Assembly (NCBI RefSeq): GCF_005160265.1
Contig: NZ_CP039865.1
Coordinates: 572,501-636,500 of the forward strand
Direction: 5' to 3'
DNA length: 64,000 nt
From: Phreatobacter aquaticus
GTDB taxonomy: Bacteria; Pseudomonadota; Alphaproteobacteria; Rhizobiales; Phreatobacteraceae
Positions 23,514-31,612 of this stretch are shown here, one piece after another. Under the pieces are notes generated by a model. The model was not told the DNA's origin, ran no database searches, and was given only the letters and a program-made list of their open reading frames with translations. The position numbers and the translations under genes are program-made. Position 1 is the stretch's first letter; each line of letters starts with the position of its first letter.

Positions 23514-23972
23514 TTATCCGACTTCGTAGATGTCGAGCAGCACGCGGTCCGGCAGGCGGGTGCCGACGCAGACGAAGATCGAGCGCATCAGCCACAAATG
23601 GTCGGGCGACGCCGTCTCGAAGCGCGGCACGGTGCGGAAATAGATCTTTGAGGCATCGATGACCTCGCCCTGGCGCAATCTCGCGATCAGATCCGGGGGG
23701 CCGCGCCGGATGCCGGTATTCTCGACATAGATGCGGGCGCCGTCCGCGGTCTCGATGACATAGCGGGCATGGATGTCGGCGAGGCCAGCATCGCGGATCG
23801 ACTGGTAGTCGGTGCCGCCGGGCAGGACCTTGCCCGACAGCCGGGGGCCGGTGACCTCGCCGCCCAGGATCGGGATCAGCCGGCGCTCGCCAACCGGCGT
23901 CATCCCGACCTCGACAGCCGGCGCCACCTCGGCGGCGATCGAAAAGACGGGGACGAGGCTCGGCGCGGGCAT
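23514..23972 (-). CDS. DUF3237 family protein
   Basis: A 152-residue cytosolic protein, probably a single beta-barrel domain. The family pattern is visible: GERRLIPILGGEVTGPRLSG near the start, then GGTDYQSIRDAGLADIHARY, IETADGARIYVENTGIRRGP and a C-terminal FVCVGTRLPDRVLLDIYEVG. The biochemical role of DUF3237 is not established. The ATG at 23972 has GGAGA 6 nt upstream; an upstream in-frame ATG at 24005 lacks one. It heads a two-gene unit with the Bug receptor, which suggests a shared organic-acid role (inference). Confidence 0.82.
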   Translation of the reverse strand: MPAPSLVPVFSIAAEVAPAVEVGMTPVGERRLIPILGGEVTGPRLSGKVLPGGTDYQSIRDAGLADIHARYVIETADGARIYVENTGIRRGPPDLIARLRQGEVIDASKIYFRTVPRFETASPDHLWLMRSIFVCVGTRLPDRVLLDIYEVG

Positions 23973-24241
23973 GGGGGGTCTCCGGCTGGAGGCAAAACTC
24001 ATCATCGGAAATAGTTATTGTCAATAACGATTGGCTGGCCGTTCGACCCAGCCGCAAGGATCCGCTGGCTCCGGATCCGGCCTCCCGCCTGGCCGGCACC
24101 GGAGCTTGTGCAAGCCTTGATCGATGGACGGGTGACGACAGCGCTGACGAAGGGGAAACTGCCAGTTGCGCCATTGGAATGTCATGGCATCATGGAACGC
24201 TCAGGTCCCGCAGAGAGACCGGCGGCAAGGGGAGCACGATC

Positions 24242-24754
24242 GTGTCGGTTGATCTTTCAATGACGTCGCAGGCACGCTTGGCAGCGGCCCTCGTCGCGGG
24301 CCTCGCCCTTGCAGGCTGTGCATCCGCGCCCCAGCAGACGGTTGCGCCGCAGCGCCCCACGCTCATGCCGGCCGCCTATCCGGTCGACCGGCTGGTCGGC
24401 ACCTGGGGCATCGCCTCGTTCCGCGAGGAGCGTGACCGGCGGCGCACCGAGGCCATGGCGAGGCTCCATTGCCGGACACCCTATGTGATCACCCGCGGGC
24501 CGACCGATGGCGTGATGATGCATATGGCCGATGACGCGCAGCTCTATGAGCTGACGCTGAAAGGGGCTTCCGACGGCAAGACCTATCTCGGCTACGGCGT
24601 GCCCTCGCCCCACGAGCAGGATCGCGAGATCATCTCGCTCACCGACAACGAGATCGTCATGCGGTTCGTGGCGCCCGATGTGCACGCCCGCTACGGCACC
24701 TTCGTCTATCTGCGCTGCCCGTCGGCTCCCGCCACCGCAGCCCGTCGCTCCTGA
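24242..24754 (+). CDS. Small outer-membrane-type lipoprotein, unknown function
   Basis: A 170-residue protein with a lipobox LALAGC, cleaved before the Cys, so it should be lipid-modified and face the periplasm. The GTG at 24242 is chosen because AGGGGAG lies 7 nt upstream; an internal ATG at 24260 has none. The mature part contains DRLVGTWGIASFREERDRRR and MHMADDAQLYELTLKG, a compact beta domain I cannot name. It is 11 bp upstream of an L,D-transpeptidase gene, so a cell-envelope role is plausible. Confidence 0.75.
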   Translation: MSVDLSMTSQARLAAALVAGLALAGCASAPQQTVAPQRPTLMPAAYPVDRLVGTWGIASFREERDRRRTEAMARLHCRTPYVITRGPTDGVMMHMADDAQLYELTLKGASDGKTYLGYGVPSPHEQDREIISLTDNEIVMRFVAPDVHARYGTFVYLRCPSAPATAARRS

Positions 24755-24765
24755 AAGGCCCCCGC

Positions 24766-25404
24766 ATGACAGCGTCCAGCCCCCTGCCGGCTCGCCGTTC
24801 GCTTCTGGCTCTCGCCCTCGCCGCTGCCGCAACATCCGTGGCGGGCCCCGCCATGGGACAGCCCGCACCGCCCTCGGCGCAGCGCGAGACCTTGTCGGTC
24901 GGCGATGAGCCCGGCCGTGTCTCAACCGAGGAGGTGACGATCCAGGAGGGGCCCTTTGCCCGGCAGGTGGTGTTCTTCCGCACCACCGAGGCGCCCGGCA
25001 CGATGGTCATCCATACCTCCGAGCGGTTCCTCTACGTCGTGCTCGGCAACAACAGGGCACTGCGCTATGGCATCGGTGTCGGCCGCGAGGGCTTCACCTG
25101 GTCGGGGCTCGTGCGCATCTCGCGCAAGGCCGAATGGCCGGACTGGACGCCGCCGCCGGAAATGATCCAGCGCCAGCCCTATCTGCCGCGCTTCATGGCA
25201 GGTGGCCCCGGCAATCCGATGGGGTCGCGCGCGCTTTATCTCGGATCGACCGTCTACCGCGTGCACGGCACCAACCAGCCGGAGACCATCGGCCATGCGG
25301 TCTCGTCCGGCTGCTTCCGCCTCGCCAATGGCGACGTGATCGATCTTTATTCACGGGTCTCGGTGGGCACCAAGGTGATCATCCGCCACGCCGCGAGCCT
25401 GTGA
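24766..25404 (+). CDS. L,D-transpeptidase (YkuD family)
   Basis: A 212-residue periplasmic enzyme of the ErfK/YbiS/YcfS/YnhG type, forming 3-3 peptidoglycan crosslinks or attaching proteins to peptidoglycan. It has a signal peptide with an RRSLLALALA core and then the YkuD domain. The catalytic motif runs from HGTNQPETIG to SSGCFRLAN, with nucleophile Cys183. Alphaproteobacteria use LD-crosslinks widely. It is probably cotranscribed with the preceding lipoprotein (11-bp gap). Confidence 0.93.
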   Translation: MTASSPLPARRSLLALALAAAATSVAGPAMGQPAPPSAQRETLSVGDEPGRVSTEEVTIQEGPFARQVVFFRTTEAPGTMVIHTSERFLYVVLGNNRALRYGIGVGREGFTWSGLVRISRKAEWPDWTPPPEMIQRQPYLPRFMAGGPGNPMGSRALYLGSTVYRVHGTNQPETIGHAVSSGCFRLANGDVIDLYSRVSVGTKVIIRHAASL

Positions 25405-25466
25405 CATCGGCCCGGCGGGGACCGCCCGCCGCAAGCCCCAGAACACTTCCGAGGAGACATGCCGCC

Positions 25467-26492
25467 ATGACGGTGAGGGCTTTCCGACTTCTGCGCACGC
25501 TCGCAACGCTAGCCACCCTGTCGGTTCCGGCGGTCGCCGCGGCTGGAACGCTCGACACCGTGCGCCAGCGCGGCACCCTCCAATGCGGTGTCAGCCAGGG
25601 CCTTCCGGGCTTCTCCGACCGCAATGCCCAGGGCGAGTGGTCGGGCTTCGATGTCGATTTCTGCAAGGCTCTTGCCGCCGCGATCTTCGACGATCCCGCC
25701 AAGGTGACCTATGTGCCCCTGTCGGCCGCGGAACGTTTCGATGCCCTGAAAGCGGGCCGGATCGACGTCCTGTCGCGCAACTCGACCTGGACGCTGGAGC
25801 GCGAGGCCAAGCTCGGCCTCTTGTTCGCGGGCATCACCTATCATGACGGCCAGGGATTTCTGGTGATGCGCCGGCCCAATATCACTTCGGCGCTGGAGCT
25901 CACGGGCGCCAAGATCTGCGTGCAGACCGGCACCAGCGGCGAACCGAATGTCGTCGACTTCTTCCGCGCCAATTCCATGCAGATGGAGATCAAGGCCTAT
26001 CCAACAGCGGCGGAAGCGCTGGCGGCGCTCGCTGGCGGGGCATGCGACGTGCTCACCAACGACCAGTCCGGCCTCTATGCCATGCGCCTCCAGTTGCCGA
26101 AGCCCGGCGATGCCTTGATCCTGCCGGACATCATCTCCAAGGAGCCGCTCGGCCCCGTGGTGCGCAATGATGACCTCGTCTGGTTCAACGCGGTGAAATG
26201 GGTCGGCCATGCCCTCGTCAATGCCGAGGAGCTCGGCATTTCGCGGGCCACGGTTGCGGAAGCGCTCGCATCGACCAAGCCGGCCGTGCGCCGCTTCACC
26301 GGCGCGGAGGGCGATCTCGGCCGCGATCTGGGGCTGGACAATGCCTGGGCGATCCGCTCGGTCCGCGCCGTCGGCAATTATGCCGAGGTCTATGAGCGCA
26401 ATGTCGGCGCCAATTCGCGGCTCGGCATCCCGCGCGGCCTCAACCAGCTCTGGACCATGGGCGGCATTCTCTACGCGCCGCCATTGCGCTAG
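25467..26492 (+). CDS. Polar amino-acid ABC transporter substrate-binding protein (AapJ-like)
   Basis: A 341-residue periplasmic binding protein with a signal peptide (cleavage near VAAAG) and the SBP-3 fold. The opening DTVRQRGTLQCGVSQGLPGF, then FDVDFCKALAAAIFDD and RFDALKAGRIDVLSRNSTWT, is characteristic of the AapJ/BztA general amino-acid receptors, which are longer than other SBP-3 proteins. No permease or ATPase genes follow, so it is an orphan here. GAGGAGA lies about 10 nt upstream of the ATG. Confidence 0.9.
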   Translation: MTVRAFRLLRTLATLATLSVPAVAAAGTLDTVRQRGTLQCGVSQGLPGFSDRNAQGEWSGFDVDFCKALAAAIFDDPAKVTYVPLSAAERFDALKAGRIDVLSRNSTWTLEREAKLGLLFAGITYHDGQGFLVMRRPNITSALELTGAKICVQTGTSGEPNVVDFFRANSMQMEIKAYPTAAEALAALAGGACDVLTNDQSGLYAMRLQLPKPGDALILPDIISKEPLGPVVRNDDLVWFNAVKWVGHALVNAEELGISRATVAEALASTKPAVRRFTGAEGDLGRDLGLDNAWAIRSVRAVGNYAEVYERNVGANSRLGIPRGLNQLWTMGGILYAPPLR

Positions 26493-26594
26493 GGCGCCTG
26501 CCTGCGCGTTGACATTTCGCGCGCATCTGCGCTGGTGGCATACCGCAACGGAATGGAGCGGTGACCGGCGATCCCTCGCCGACCGCGAAAGGAC

Positions 26595-26963
26595 GTGCCT
26601 GTGACCCCCTCTCCCGATAGCGACTTGGCCACGGTCGACACGGCCGCGCCGGCAACGCCGTCCGAGGCTGCTCCGTTCGGCCGCCGGTTGTTCATGTTCA
26701 AGACCCTGCTTGGCGCCGTGGCGCTGACCCAGATCGCCAGCGTGGCAACCTCCGAGCCGGCCCAGGCCCAGCGCCTGCGGGTGACCGACAGTGATCCGCG
26801 CGACGGCGAAGGTCGGGGCCGTGGCGCCTATGTACGCCGGCGCGGCACCGACAATGATCCCTACGATGCGCAGGGCCGGGGCCGGGTGCGCACCTATCGT
26901 CGCCCCGTGCGGGTGACCGACAATGATCCGCGCGACGGGCGCGGCCGCGGTCGGGGCTGGTAG
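26595..26963 (+). CDS. Small protein with three DNDPRDG-GRGR repeats, unknown function
   Basis: A 122-residue protein with a hydrophobic segment at about residues 32-58 (FMFKTLLGAVALTQIASVAT, ending near AQAQ), likely a signal peptide with a long N-region. The mature part is almost entirely three tandem units of about 22 residues with the pattern TD(S/N)DP(R/Y)DxxGRGR. The Asp-rich DPxDG core could bind a cation and the Arg/Gly tails are strongly basic. A GTG at 26595 or the GTG two codons later could be the start. A strong terminator follows. Confidence 0.65.
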   Translation: MPVTPSPDSDLATVDTAAPATPSEAAPFGRRLFMFKTLLGAVALTQIASVATSEPAQAQRLRVTDSDPRDGEGRGRGAYVRRRGTDNDPYDAQGRGRVRTYRRPVRVTDNDPRDGRGRGRGW

Positions 26964-26996
26964 TCGCACCTGCGACGACCGCTATCGATAGTCTCG

Positions 26997-27024
26997 AAAG
27001 GCCGCTCATCGAGCGGCCTTTTTC
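26997..27024 (+). terminator. Rho-independent terminator
   Basis: A perfect 11-bp stem, AAAGGCCGCTC paired with GAGCGGCCTTT, with a 3-nt loop and following T residues, 34 bp after the stop of the small repeat protein. Confidence 0.9.
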
Positions 27025-27134
27025 GTTCAGCCGGTGCCCGGCTGTTGCGGAGCGGTCTTGCTTTCGTGCTCTTTGCCGATGGTTGCCAGCCGTGGCACCC
27101 TAGACGAGCTGTTCGATAACCGGATCCGGAGTGC

Positions 27135-28109
27135 ATGATGACGACCTTCACCCGCCGCACCACCCTTGGCCTGATCGCATCCGCGGCGGCCGGGCCAGCC
27201 CTCGCCCAGGCCGATTATCCCAACCGGCCGGTGACCGTGATGGTGCCGCAGGCGCCAGGTGGGGCGAATGACATTATCGGGCGGATCATCGCCGAGAAGC
27301 TGTCCGAGGTGATGGGCCAGCGCTTCGTCATCGAGAACAAGGCCGGCGCCGGCGGCAATCTCGGCTCGCAGGCGGCCGCGCGCTCGACGCCCGACGGCTA
27401 CACGCTGCTGGTGACCATTTCGGCGAGCCAGGCGATCAACCCGGCGCTCTATGCCCGGACCGGCTTCGACCCCGTCAAGGATTTCGCACCGATCTCGATG
27501 CTCGGCACGGTGCCGAACGTGCTCGTAGTCAATCCGAATTTCGAGGCCAAGTCAGTCGCCGACCTCATCCGTCTCGCCAAGGAGAAGCCGGGCTTCTACC
27601 AATATGCCTCGGCCGGCAACGGCACGCTGAACCATCTGGTCGGCGAGATGCTGAAGTCGCGCGCTGGCATCGATCTCAAGCACATTCCCTATCGCGGCAT
27701 CGCGCCGGCCCTGTCGGACGTGATCGCCGGCCATGTGCCGATCACCTTCTCCAACCTGCCGGCCGTGATCAGCCAGATCCAGGCGGGCACGGTGCGGGCG
27801 CTGGGCGTCTCGACGTTGAAGCGCAATGCCAACATTCCCGATGTGCCGGCGATTGCCGAGACCGTGCCGGGCTTCGATGCGGAATTGTGGATCGCGCTCT
27901 ATGCGGTTGCCGGCACGCCGCAGCCGATCATCGACAAGCTGGTGGAGGCGACCCACAAGGCGCTGGCCGCGCCGGAGATGAAGGCGAAGTTCGCCCAGCA
28001 GGGCGCCGATATCGTGCCGTCGACGCCGGCGGAACTCGCGGCCAAGCTCGAGGCTGATCTGAAGGTGTGGGCCGAGATCGTGCGGAGCTCGGGCGCCAAG
28101 ATCGAGTGA
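27135..28109 (+). CDS. Bug-family tripartite tricarboxylate-type periplasmic binding protein
   Basis: A 324-residue periplasmic receptor. The signal peptide begins TRRTTLGLIASAAAG (twin-arginine-like) and is cleaved near ALAQ. The mature protein has the Bug hallmarks YPNRPVTVMVPQAPGGANDI, ENKAGAGGNLGSQAAA and FDPVKDFAPISMLG, with a closed two-lobe length. It stands alone between a terminator and a palindromic repeat, with no transporter membrane genes nearby. The ligand is unknown; a carboxylate is likely from the family. Confidence 0.93.
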   Translation: MMTTFTRRTTLGLIASAAAGPALAQADYPNRPVTVMVPQAPGGANDIIGRIIAEKLSEVMGQRFVIENKAGAGGNLGSQAAARSTPDGYTLLVTISASQAINPALYARTGFDPVKDFAPISMLGTVPNVLVVNPNFEAKSVADLIRLAKEKPGFYQYASAGNGTLNHLVGEMLKSRAGIDLKHIPYRGIAPALSDVIAGHVPITFSNLPAVISQIQAGTVRALGVSTLKRNANIPDVPAIAETVPGFDAELWIALYAVAGTPQPIIDKLVEATHKALAAPEMKAKFAQQGADIVPSTPAELAAKLEADLKVWAEIVRSSGAKIE

Positions 28110-28145
28110 GGGTTGAGCGCCGTCCACTGGCAGGCTCTCTCCCTT

Positions 28146-28262
28146 CCTCATCCTGAGGTGCTCAGCCATAGCGACAAGCTATGGCCGAGCCTCGAAGGAC
28201 CTCTATCCGCGAGCGCAAAGCCGCCCTTCGAGGCTCGCTAACGCTCGCACCTCAGGGCGAGG
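28146..28262. repeat. Palindromic intergenic repeat, variant copy 3 (117 bp)
   Basis: Shares the ends CCTCATCCTGAGGTGC and CGCACCTCAGGGCGAGG, and the internal CGAGCCTCGAAGGA/CCTTCGAGGCTCG arms, with copies 1 and 2, but the left arm carries a different insert that forms its own small hairpin (CCATAGC/GCTATGG). Confidence 0.8.
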
Positions 28263-28316
28263 TCCGGAGAGTATGTGCTGGGTGGTGAGAACAATGGGCG
28301 CGAGCGCCCCCAAACG

Positions 28317-28339
28317 AAAACGGGGCCCGAAGGCCCCGT
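28317..28339 (-). terminator. Rho-independent terminator of rplS
   Basis: On the minus strand the stem CGGGGCC/GGCCCCG with a 4-nt loop is followed by TTTTCG, 28 bp after the rplS stop. It ends the translation operon. Confidence 0.85.
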
Positions 28340-28366
28340 CCGAATTCCTAAGATCGTTGGATTCGA

Positions 28367-28741
28367 TCAGGCGTTGGTCTTGATGTCCGTGCGCTCGGCG
28401 ATACGGGCCGACTTGCCGCGACGATCGCGCAGGTAATAGAGCTTGGCGCGACGCACCTTGCCGCGACGGACAACCTTGATCGAGTCGATCGAGGGGGAGT
28501 GGACCGGGAAGACGCGCTCGACGCCTTCGCCGTAGGAAATCTTGCGGACGGTGAAGCTCTCCATCAGGCCGCCGCCGGAACGCGAGATGCACACGCCCTC
28601 ATAGGCCTGCACGCGCGAACGGTCGCCTTCGCGAACCTTCACGTTGACGATGACGGTGTCGCCGGGACCGAAGGTCGGGATGGTCTTGTCGCCGAGAACG
28701 CGGGCGGCTTCTTCGGCTTCGATGGTCTGGATCAGGTTCAT
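28367..28741 (-). CDS. rplS: 50S ribosomal protein L19
   Basis: A 124-residue large-subunit protein at the 30S-50S interface. The start [15 protein letters not shown], then [46 protein letters not shown] and [20 protein letters not shown] are all typical of L19. The ATG at 28741 was chosen; an upstream reading to 28861 is not family-like. It is the last gene of the cluster after trmD, separated from it by 313 bp containing a large inverted repeat. Confidence 0.98.
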   Translation of the reverse strand: MNLIQTIEAEEAARVLGDKTIPTFGPGDTVIVNVKVREGDRSRVQAYEGVCISRSGGGLMESFTVRKISYGEGVERVFPVHSPSIDSIKVVRRGKVRRAKLYYLRDRRGKSARIAERTDIKTNA

Positions 28742-28907
28742 GGGTCTCAGGTCCTTGTGGCCGGCGCTTTGCCCGGCATCTTGTTGGTCTTGGTTCGAAG
28801 GGATTTCGTCCATCCCGCTGACGGGAGGCGGCTCGATACTGGAAAAAGGCCGGCTTGTCACCCCATTTTCTCGCGTCCTGCGGCGAATGTCAGCCGAGCG
28901 GCATGAT

Positions 28908-29036
28908 CACCCTCCCCTGGAGGGGGAGGGTCAGCGACCGGAGGTCGACGGGGTGGGGTGACGTTGTGCAGATGGGGCTTTCACCCCACCCCGATCTCGC
29001 CTTGCTCGATCGACCCTCCCCCTCCAGGGGAGGGTG
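28908..29036. repeat. Inverted repeat between trmD and rplS (second repeat family)
   Basis: A perfect 25-bp terminal inverted repeat starts CACCCTCCCCTGGAGGGGGA and ends in its complement. Inner arms GGGGTGGGGTGA and TCACCCCACCCC are also complementary. The element fills most of the 313-bp trmD-rplS gap and would fold into a long hairpin in the transcript. The remaining gap holds only the rplS leader. Confidence 0.85.
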
Positions 29037-29054
29037 AAGACCCAGCCCTGCCCG

Positions 29055-29744
29055 TCACTCGCCCTTCAGCTTCGCCCACAGGTCCGGCCGGCGCTCGCGG
29101 GTGATGCGTTCGGCCTCGGCGCGCCGCCACTTTGCAACCTTGGCATGGTCGCCCGAGGTGAGAATGGCTGGGATCTCGCGGTCTTCGAACACCTGCGGCC
29201 TTGTATATTGCGGATATTCCAGCAGGCCGGCCTCGAAGCTCTCCTCCGTGCCGGACTGGTCATGGCCCATGACGCCCGGCAGGAGCCGCACCACCGCATC
29301 GACCAGCACCATGGCGGCAAGCTCGCCGCCGGAGAGCACATAATCGCCGATGGAGACCTCCTCGAGGCCGCGCGCCTCGATCAGGCGCTCGTCGACGCCC
29401 TCGAAGCGGCCGCAGAGAATGATCGCACCCGGTCCCGCCGCGAGGTCGCGGACACGCTCTTGCGTCAATGGCCGGCCGCGCGGCGACATGTAGAAGCGCG
29501 GGCGGGGATCGCCTTCGGGCGCCGCCGCATCGATGGCGCGGGCGAGCACATCCGCCTTCATCACCATGCCCGGGCCGCCACCGGCCGGCGTGTCGTCGAC
29601 CTGCCGGTGCTTTCCCGTCGCGAAGTCACGGATCTGGAACAGCTCGAGCTGCCAGGCCTCGCCGAGCGCCCGGCCGGCCAGGCTGGTGCCGAGCGGCCCC
29701 GGGAACATCTCGGGGAACAGGGTGAGCACGCTCGCGCGGAACAT
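29055..29744 (-). CDS. trmD: tRNA (guanine-37-N1)-methyltransferase TrmD
   Basis: SAM-dependent SPOUT methyltransferase making m1G37, which prevents +1 frameshifting; cytosolic dimer. The 229-residue protein has the start [19 protein letters not shown], the substrate loop [13 protein letters not shown], and the trefoil-knot SAM site ([11 protein letters not shown], residues 131-141, and [17 protein letters not shown]). Its start overlaps the stop of the upstream HAD gene by one base (TGATG), a sign of translational coupling. Confidence 0.98.
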   Translation of the reverse strand: MFRASVLTLFPEMFPGPLGTSLAGRALGEAWQLELFQIRDFATGKHRQVDDTPAGGGPGMVMKADVLARAIDAAAPEGDPRPRFYMSPRGRPLTQERVRDLAAGPGAIILCGRFEGVDERLIEARGLEEVSIGDYVLSGGELAAMVLVDAVVRLLPGVMGHDQSGTEESFEAGLLEYPQYTRPQVFEDREIPAILTSGDHAKVAKWRRAEAERITRERRPDLWAKLKGE

Positions 29745-30406
29745 CAGCCGGCGTCCATCAGCCCGGCAAGGTCGAAGCCGGTGAAGTCCTGGATCGTGGC
29801 GATGCGGTTCGGATAGGTCAGGAAGGCCTCGGGTCCGACATGGGTGGTGACAGCGACCGCTTGCATGCCGGCACGGCGCGCCGCCTCGACGCCGAGCGGC
29901 GCGTCCTCGAAGACCAGGCAGGCCTCGGGCTGCACGTCCAGCAGTTCGGCGGCCTTCAGGAAGATGTCCGGATTGGGCTTGCCGCGCAGTCCCATCGACG
30001 GCGAAGCGATGGCGCCGAAGCGGCGGCGCAGGTCCAGCCTGTCGAGGATGAAGGCGATGTTGACCGGCGGCGCGGCGGTGGCGACCGCGAGCTTCAGGCC
30101 GCAAGCGTCGGCGGCGTCGAGCAAGGCCGAGAGGCCGGCGAGTTCGGCGACATGCGGGCCATAGCTCTCGTGATAGAGCGCTTCCTTCTCGGCGCCCCAC
30201 GCTGCGTGGTCGGCGGCCGTCGAGCCGGGCTTGAGGCTGGCGAAGGTCTCAGCGGTCGTGCGCCCGGCGGTCGAGTGGAAATGCACCTCGGCGTCGAAGG
30301 TGAGCCCGTGGCGTCCATACCATTCGGCCCAGGCGGCGTCGTGATAGCGCATGTTGTCGACGATGGTGCCGTCCATGTCGAAGATCAGGGCGCGCAGGGC
30401 GGCCAT
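29744..30406 (-). CDS. HAD-superfamily phosphatase/phosphoglucomutase-like, inside the rimM-trmD operon
   Basis: A 220-residue HAD subfamily IA hydrolase. The nucleophile motif is [10 protein letters not shown] (Asp10 and Asp12). A helical cap follows, then motif II in LAVATAAPP, the lysine in [12 protein letters not shown], and the acidic motif [16 protein letters not shown]. The pattern is closest to beta-phosphoglucomutase/sugar-phosphate phosphatases; the substrate is unknown. It overlaps both neighbours by one base in TGATG junctions (rimM stop/HAD start, HAD stop/trmD start), so it is integrated in a ribosome-maturation operon where such a gene is not usual. Confidence 0.92.
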   Translation of the reverse strand: MAALRALIFDMDGTIVDNMRYHDAAWAEWYGRHGLTFDAEVHFHSTAGRTTAETFASLKPGSTAADHAAWGAEKEALYHESYGPHVAELAGLSALLDAADACGLKLAVATAAPPVNIAFILDRLDLRRRFGAIASPSMGLRGKPNPDIFLKAAELLDVQPEACLVFEDAPLGVEAARRAGMQAVAVTTHVGPEAFLTYPNRIATIQDFTGFDLAGLMDAG

Positions 30407-30942
30407 CAGTCGCGGTCCTCGGGCGGGCGCGGCGTGTCCTCGAAATAGTCCGGCGGACAATCGACAGAGACGCGGCCGCCGGCCACGTTCACCTCGGGCA
30501 CCATGGCCTTGGTGAAGGGGATGAGCACGGATTTGCGCGCCTTGCGGGCGACGTCCAGCATGGCGCCGGCGCCAAAGTCATGGACGGCGGTGATCGTGCC
30601 TATGAAGTCGCCTGCGACCGAATAGGCCTTGAGGTCGATCAGGTCGGAATGGAGGAACTCGTCCTCGTCCTCGGCCGGCGGGATGCGGTCCTTCGGCACG
30701 AGCAGGTCGAGATTGGTGACCGCCTCGGCGGCGTTGCGGTCCTTCAGCTCGGTGATGCGTGCCACCAGAACCTCGCGGGCGGGGCGCAGGCTCTCGATGT
30801 GGAAGAGCCGGCCGTCGCGGGTGGCGAGCGGCGAATAGTCGAGAAGGGCCTGGGGGTCCTGGGTGTAGGACTTGATGCGCACTTCGCCGCGCACGCCATG
30901 CGCCGCGCCGAACTTGGCCACCAGGACGAGATCGGAGGGCAT
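30406..30942 (-). CDS. rimM: Ribosome maturation factor RimM
   Basis: A 178-residue protein that helps mature the 30S head with S19. The RimM N-terminal domain shows LVLVAKFGAAHGVRGEVRIKS and the PRC-barrel C-terminal domain shows SDLIDLKAYSVAGDFIGTIT and KSVLIPFTKAMVPEV. The C-terminal DCPPDYFED is typical. The ATG at 30942 was chosen; upstream frame to 31056 lies in an inverted repeat. Downstream it couples by one-base overlap to the HAD gene. Confidence 0.96.
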   Translation of the reverse strand: MPSDLVLVAKFGAAHGVRGEVRIKSYTQDPQALLDYSPLATRDGRLFHIESLRPAREVLVARITELKDRNAAEAVTNLDLLVPKDRIPPAEDEDEFLHSDLIDLKAYSVAGDFIGTITAVHDFGAGAMLDVARKARKSVLIPFTKAMVPEVNVAGGRVSVDCPPDYFEDTPRPPEDRD

Positions 30943-30999
30943 GGGTCTATGGTCTCCGGACACCAGGAGGACGTGGTGCGTGCAAGCCGCATGAAGGTC

Positions 31000-31134
31000 G
31001 TCACCCCCGGCGAGCCCGAAGGGCGAGGGAAGGGGGTCCAGAGATGCCCACCGCACGATCGCAATCGATCCGGCGACAGATCAAAGTCTGGCCCCCCTTC
31101 CCTCGGCGCTGATCGCGCCTCGCCGGGGGTGACG
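31000..31134. repeat. Inverted repeat between rpsP and rimM (third repeat family)
   Basis: Ends GTCACCCCCGGCGAG and CTCGCCGGGGGTGAC are perfectly complementary, and inner arms (AGGGAAGGGGG and CCCCCTTCCCT) pair as well. It occupies the 244-bp spacer within the translation operon and must be transcribed, giving a long hairpin. Confidence 0.85.
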
Positions 31135-31186
31135 GAGTGAGCCACGCAGGCAACCGTCTGACGGTCACCCGCGGAGTTCCGTTTCC

Positions 31187-31555
31187 TTACTCGGCCGAGG
31201 TCTCAGCCGGCTCGGCAGCCTTGGCGGCCTTGGCAGCCTTCGAGGCGGCGCGCTCGTCAGCCTTCTTGCCGGGAACGGCCTTCTCGGGGTTCGAACGGGC
31301 TTCGCGCTTCAGGATGCCCTCGGAATCGAAGAAGCGAGCGACGCGGTCGGTCGGGGTCGCGCCCTTGGCCATCCAGGCCTTGGCGGCCTCGATGTCGAAC
31401 TCGAAGCGCTTCTGGTCCTTCGGCAGGATCGGGTTGTAGGTGCCGATCTTCTCGATGAAGCGGCCATCGCGCGGCGAGCGCGAGTCGGCGACGACGATCT
31501 GATAGAACGGGCGCTTCTTGGTGCCGCGGCGGGCGAGGCGGATCTTGAGGGACAT
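31187..31555 (-). CDS. rpsP: 30S ribosomal protein S16
   Basis: A 122-residue small-subunit protein. The N-terminal 80 residues ([58 protein letters not shown]) are textbook S16. The C-terminal 35 residues form an Ala/Lys/Glu-rich tail found in many alphaproteobacterial S16 proteins. It lies 57 bp downstream of ffh and upstream of rimM. Confidence 0.98.
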   Translation of the reverse strand: MSLKIRLARRGTKKRPFYQIVVADSRSPRDGRFIEKIGTYNPILPKDQKRFEFDIEAAKAWMAKGATPTDRVARFFDSEGILKREARSNPEKAVPGKKADERAASKAAKAAKAAEPAETSAE

Positions 31556-31612
31556 GGGATACTCCTTGGATAGGTCTTGAGTGGGTTGGAATGGGATAAG
31601 TCGTAAGCCGGC

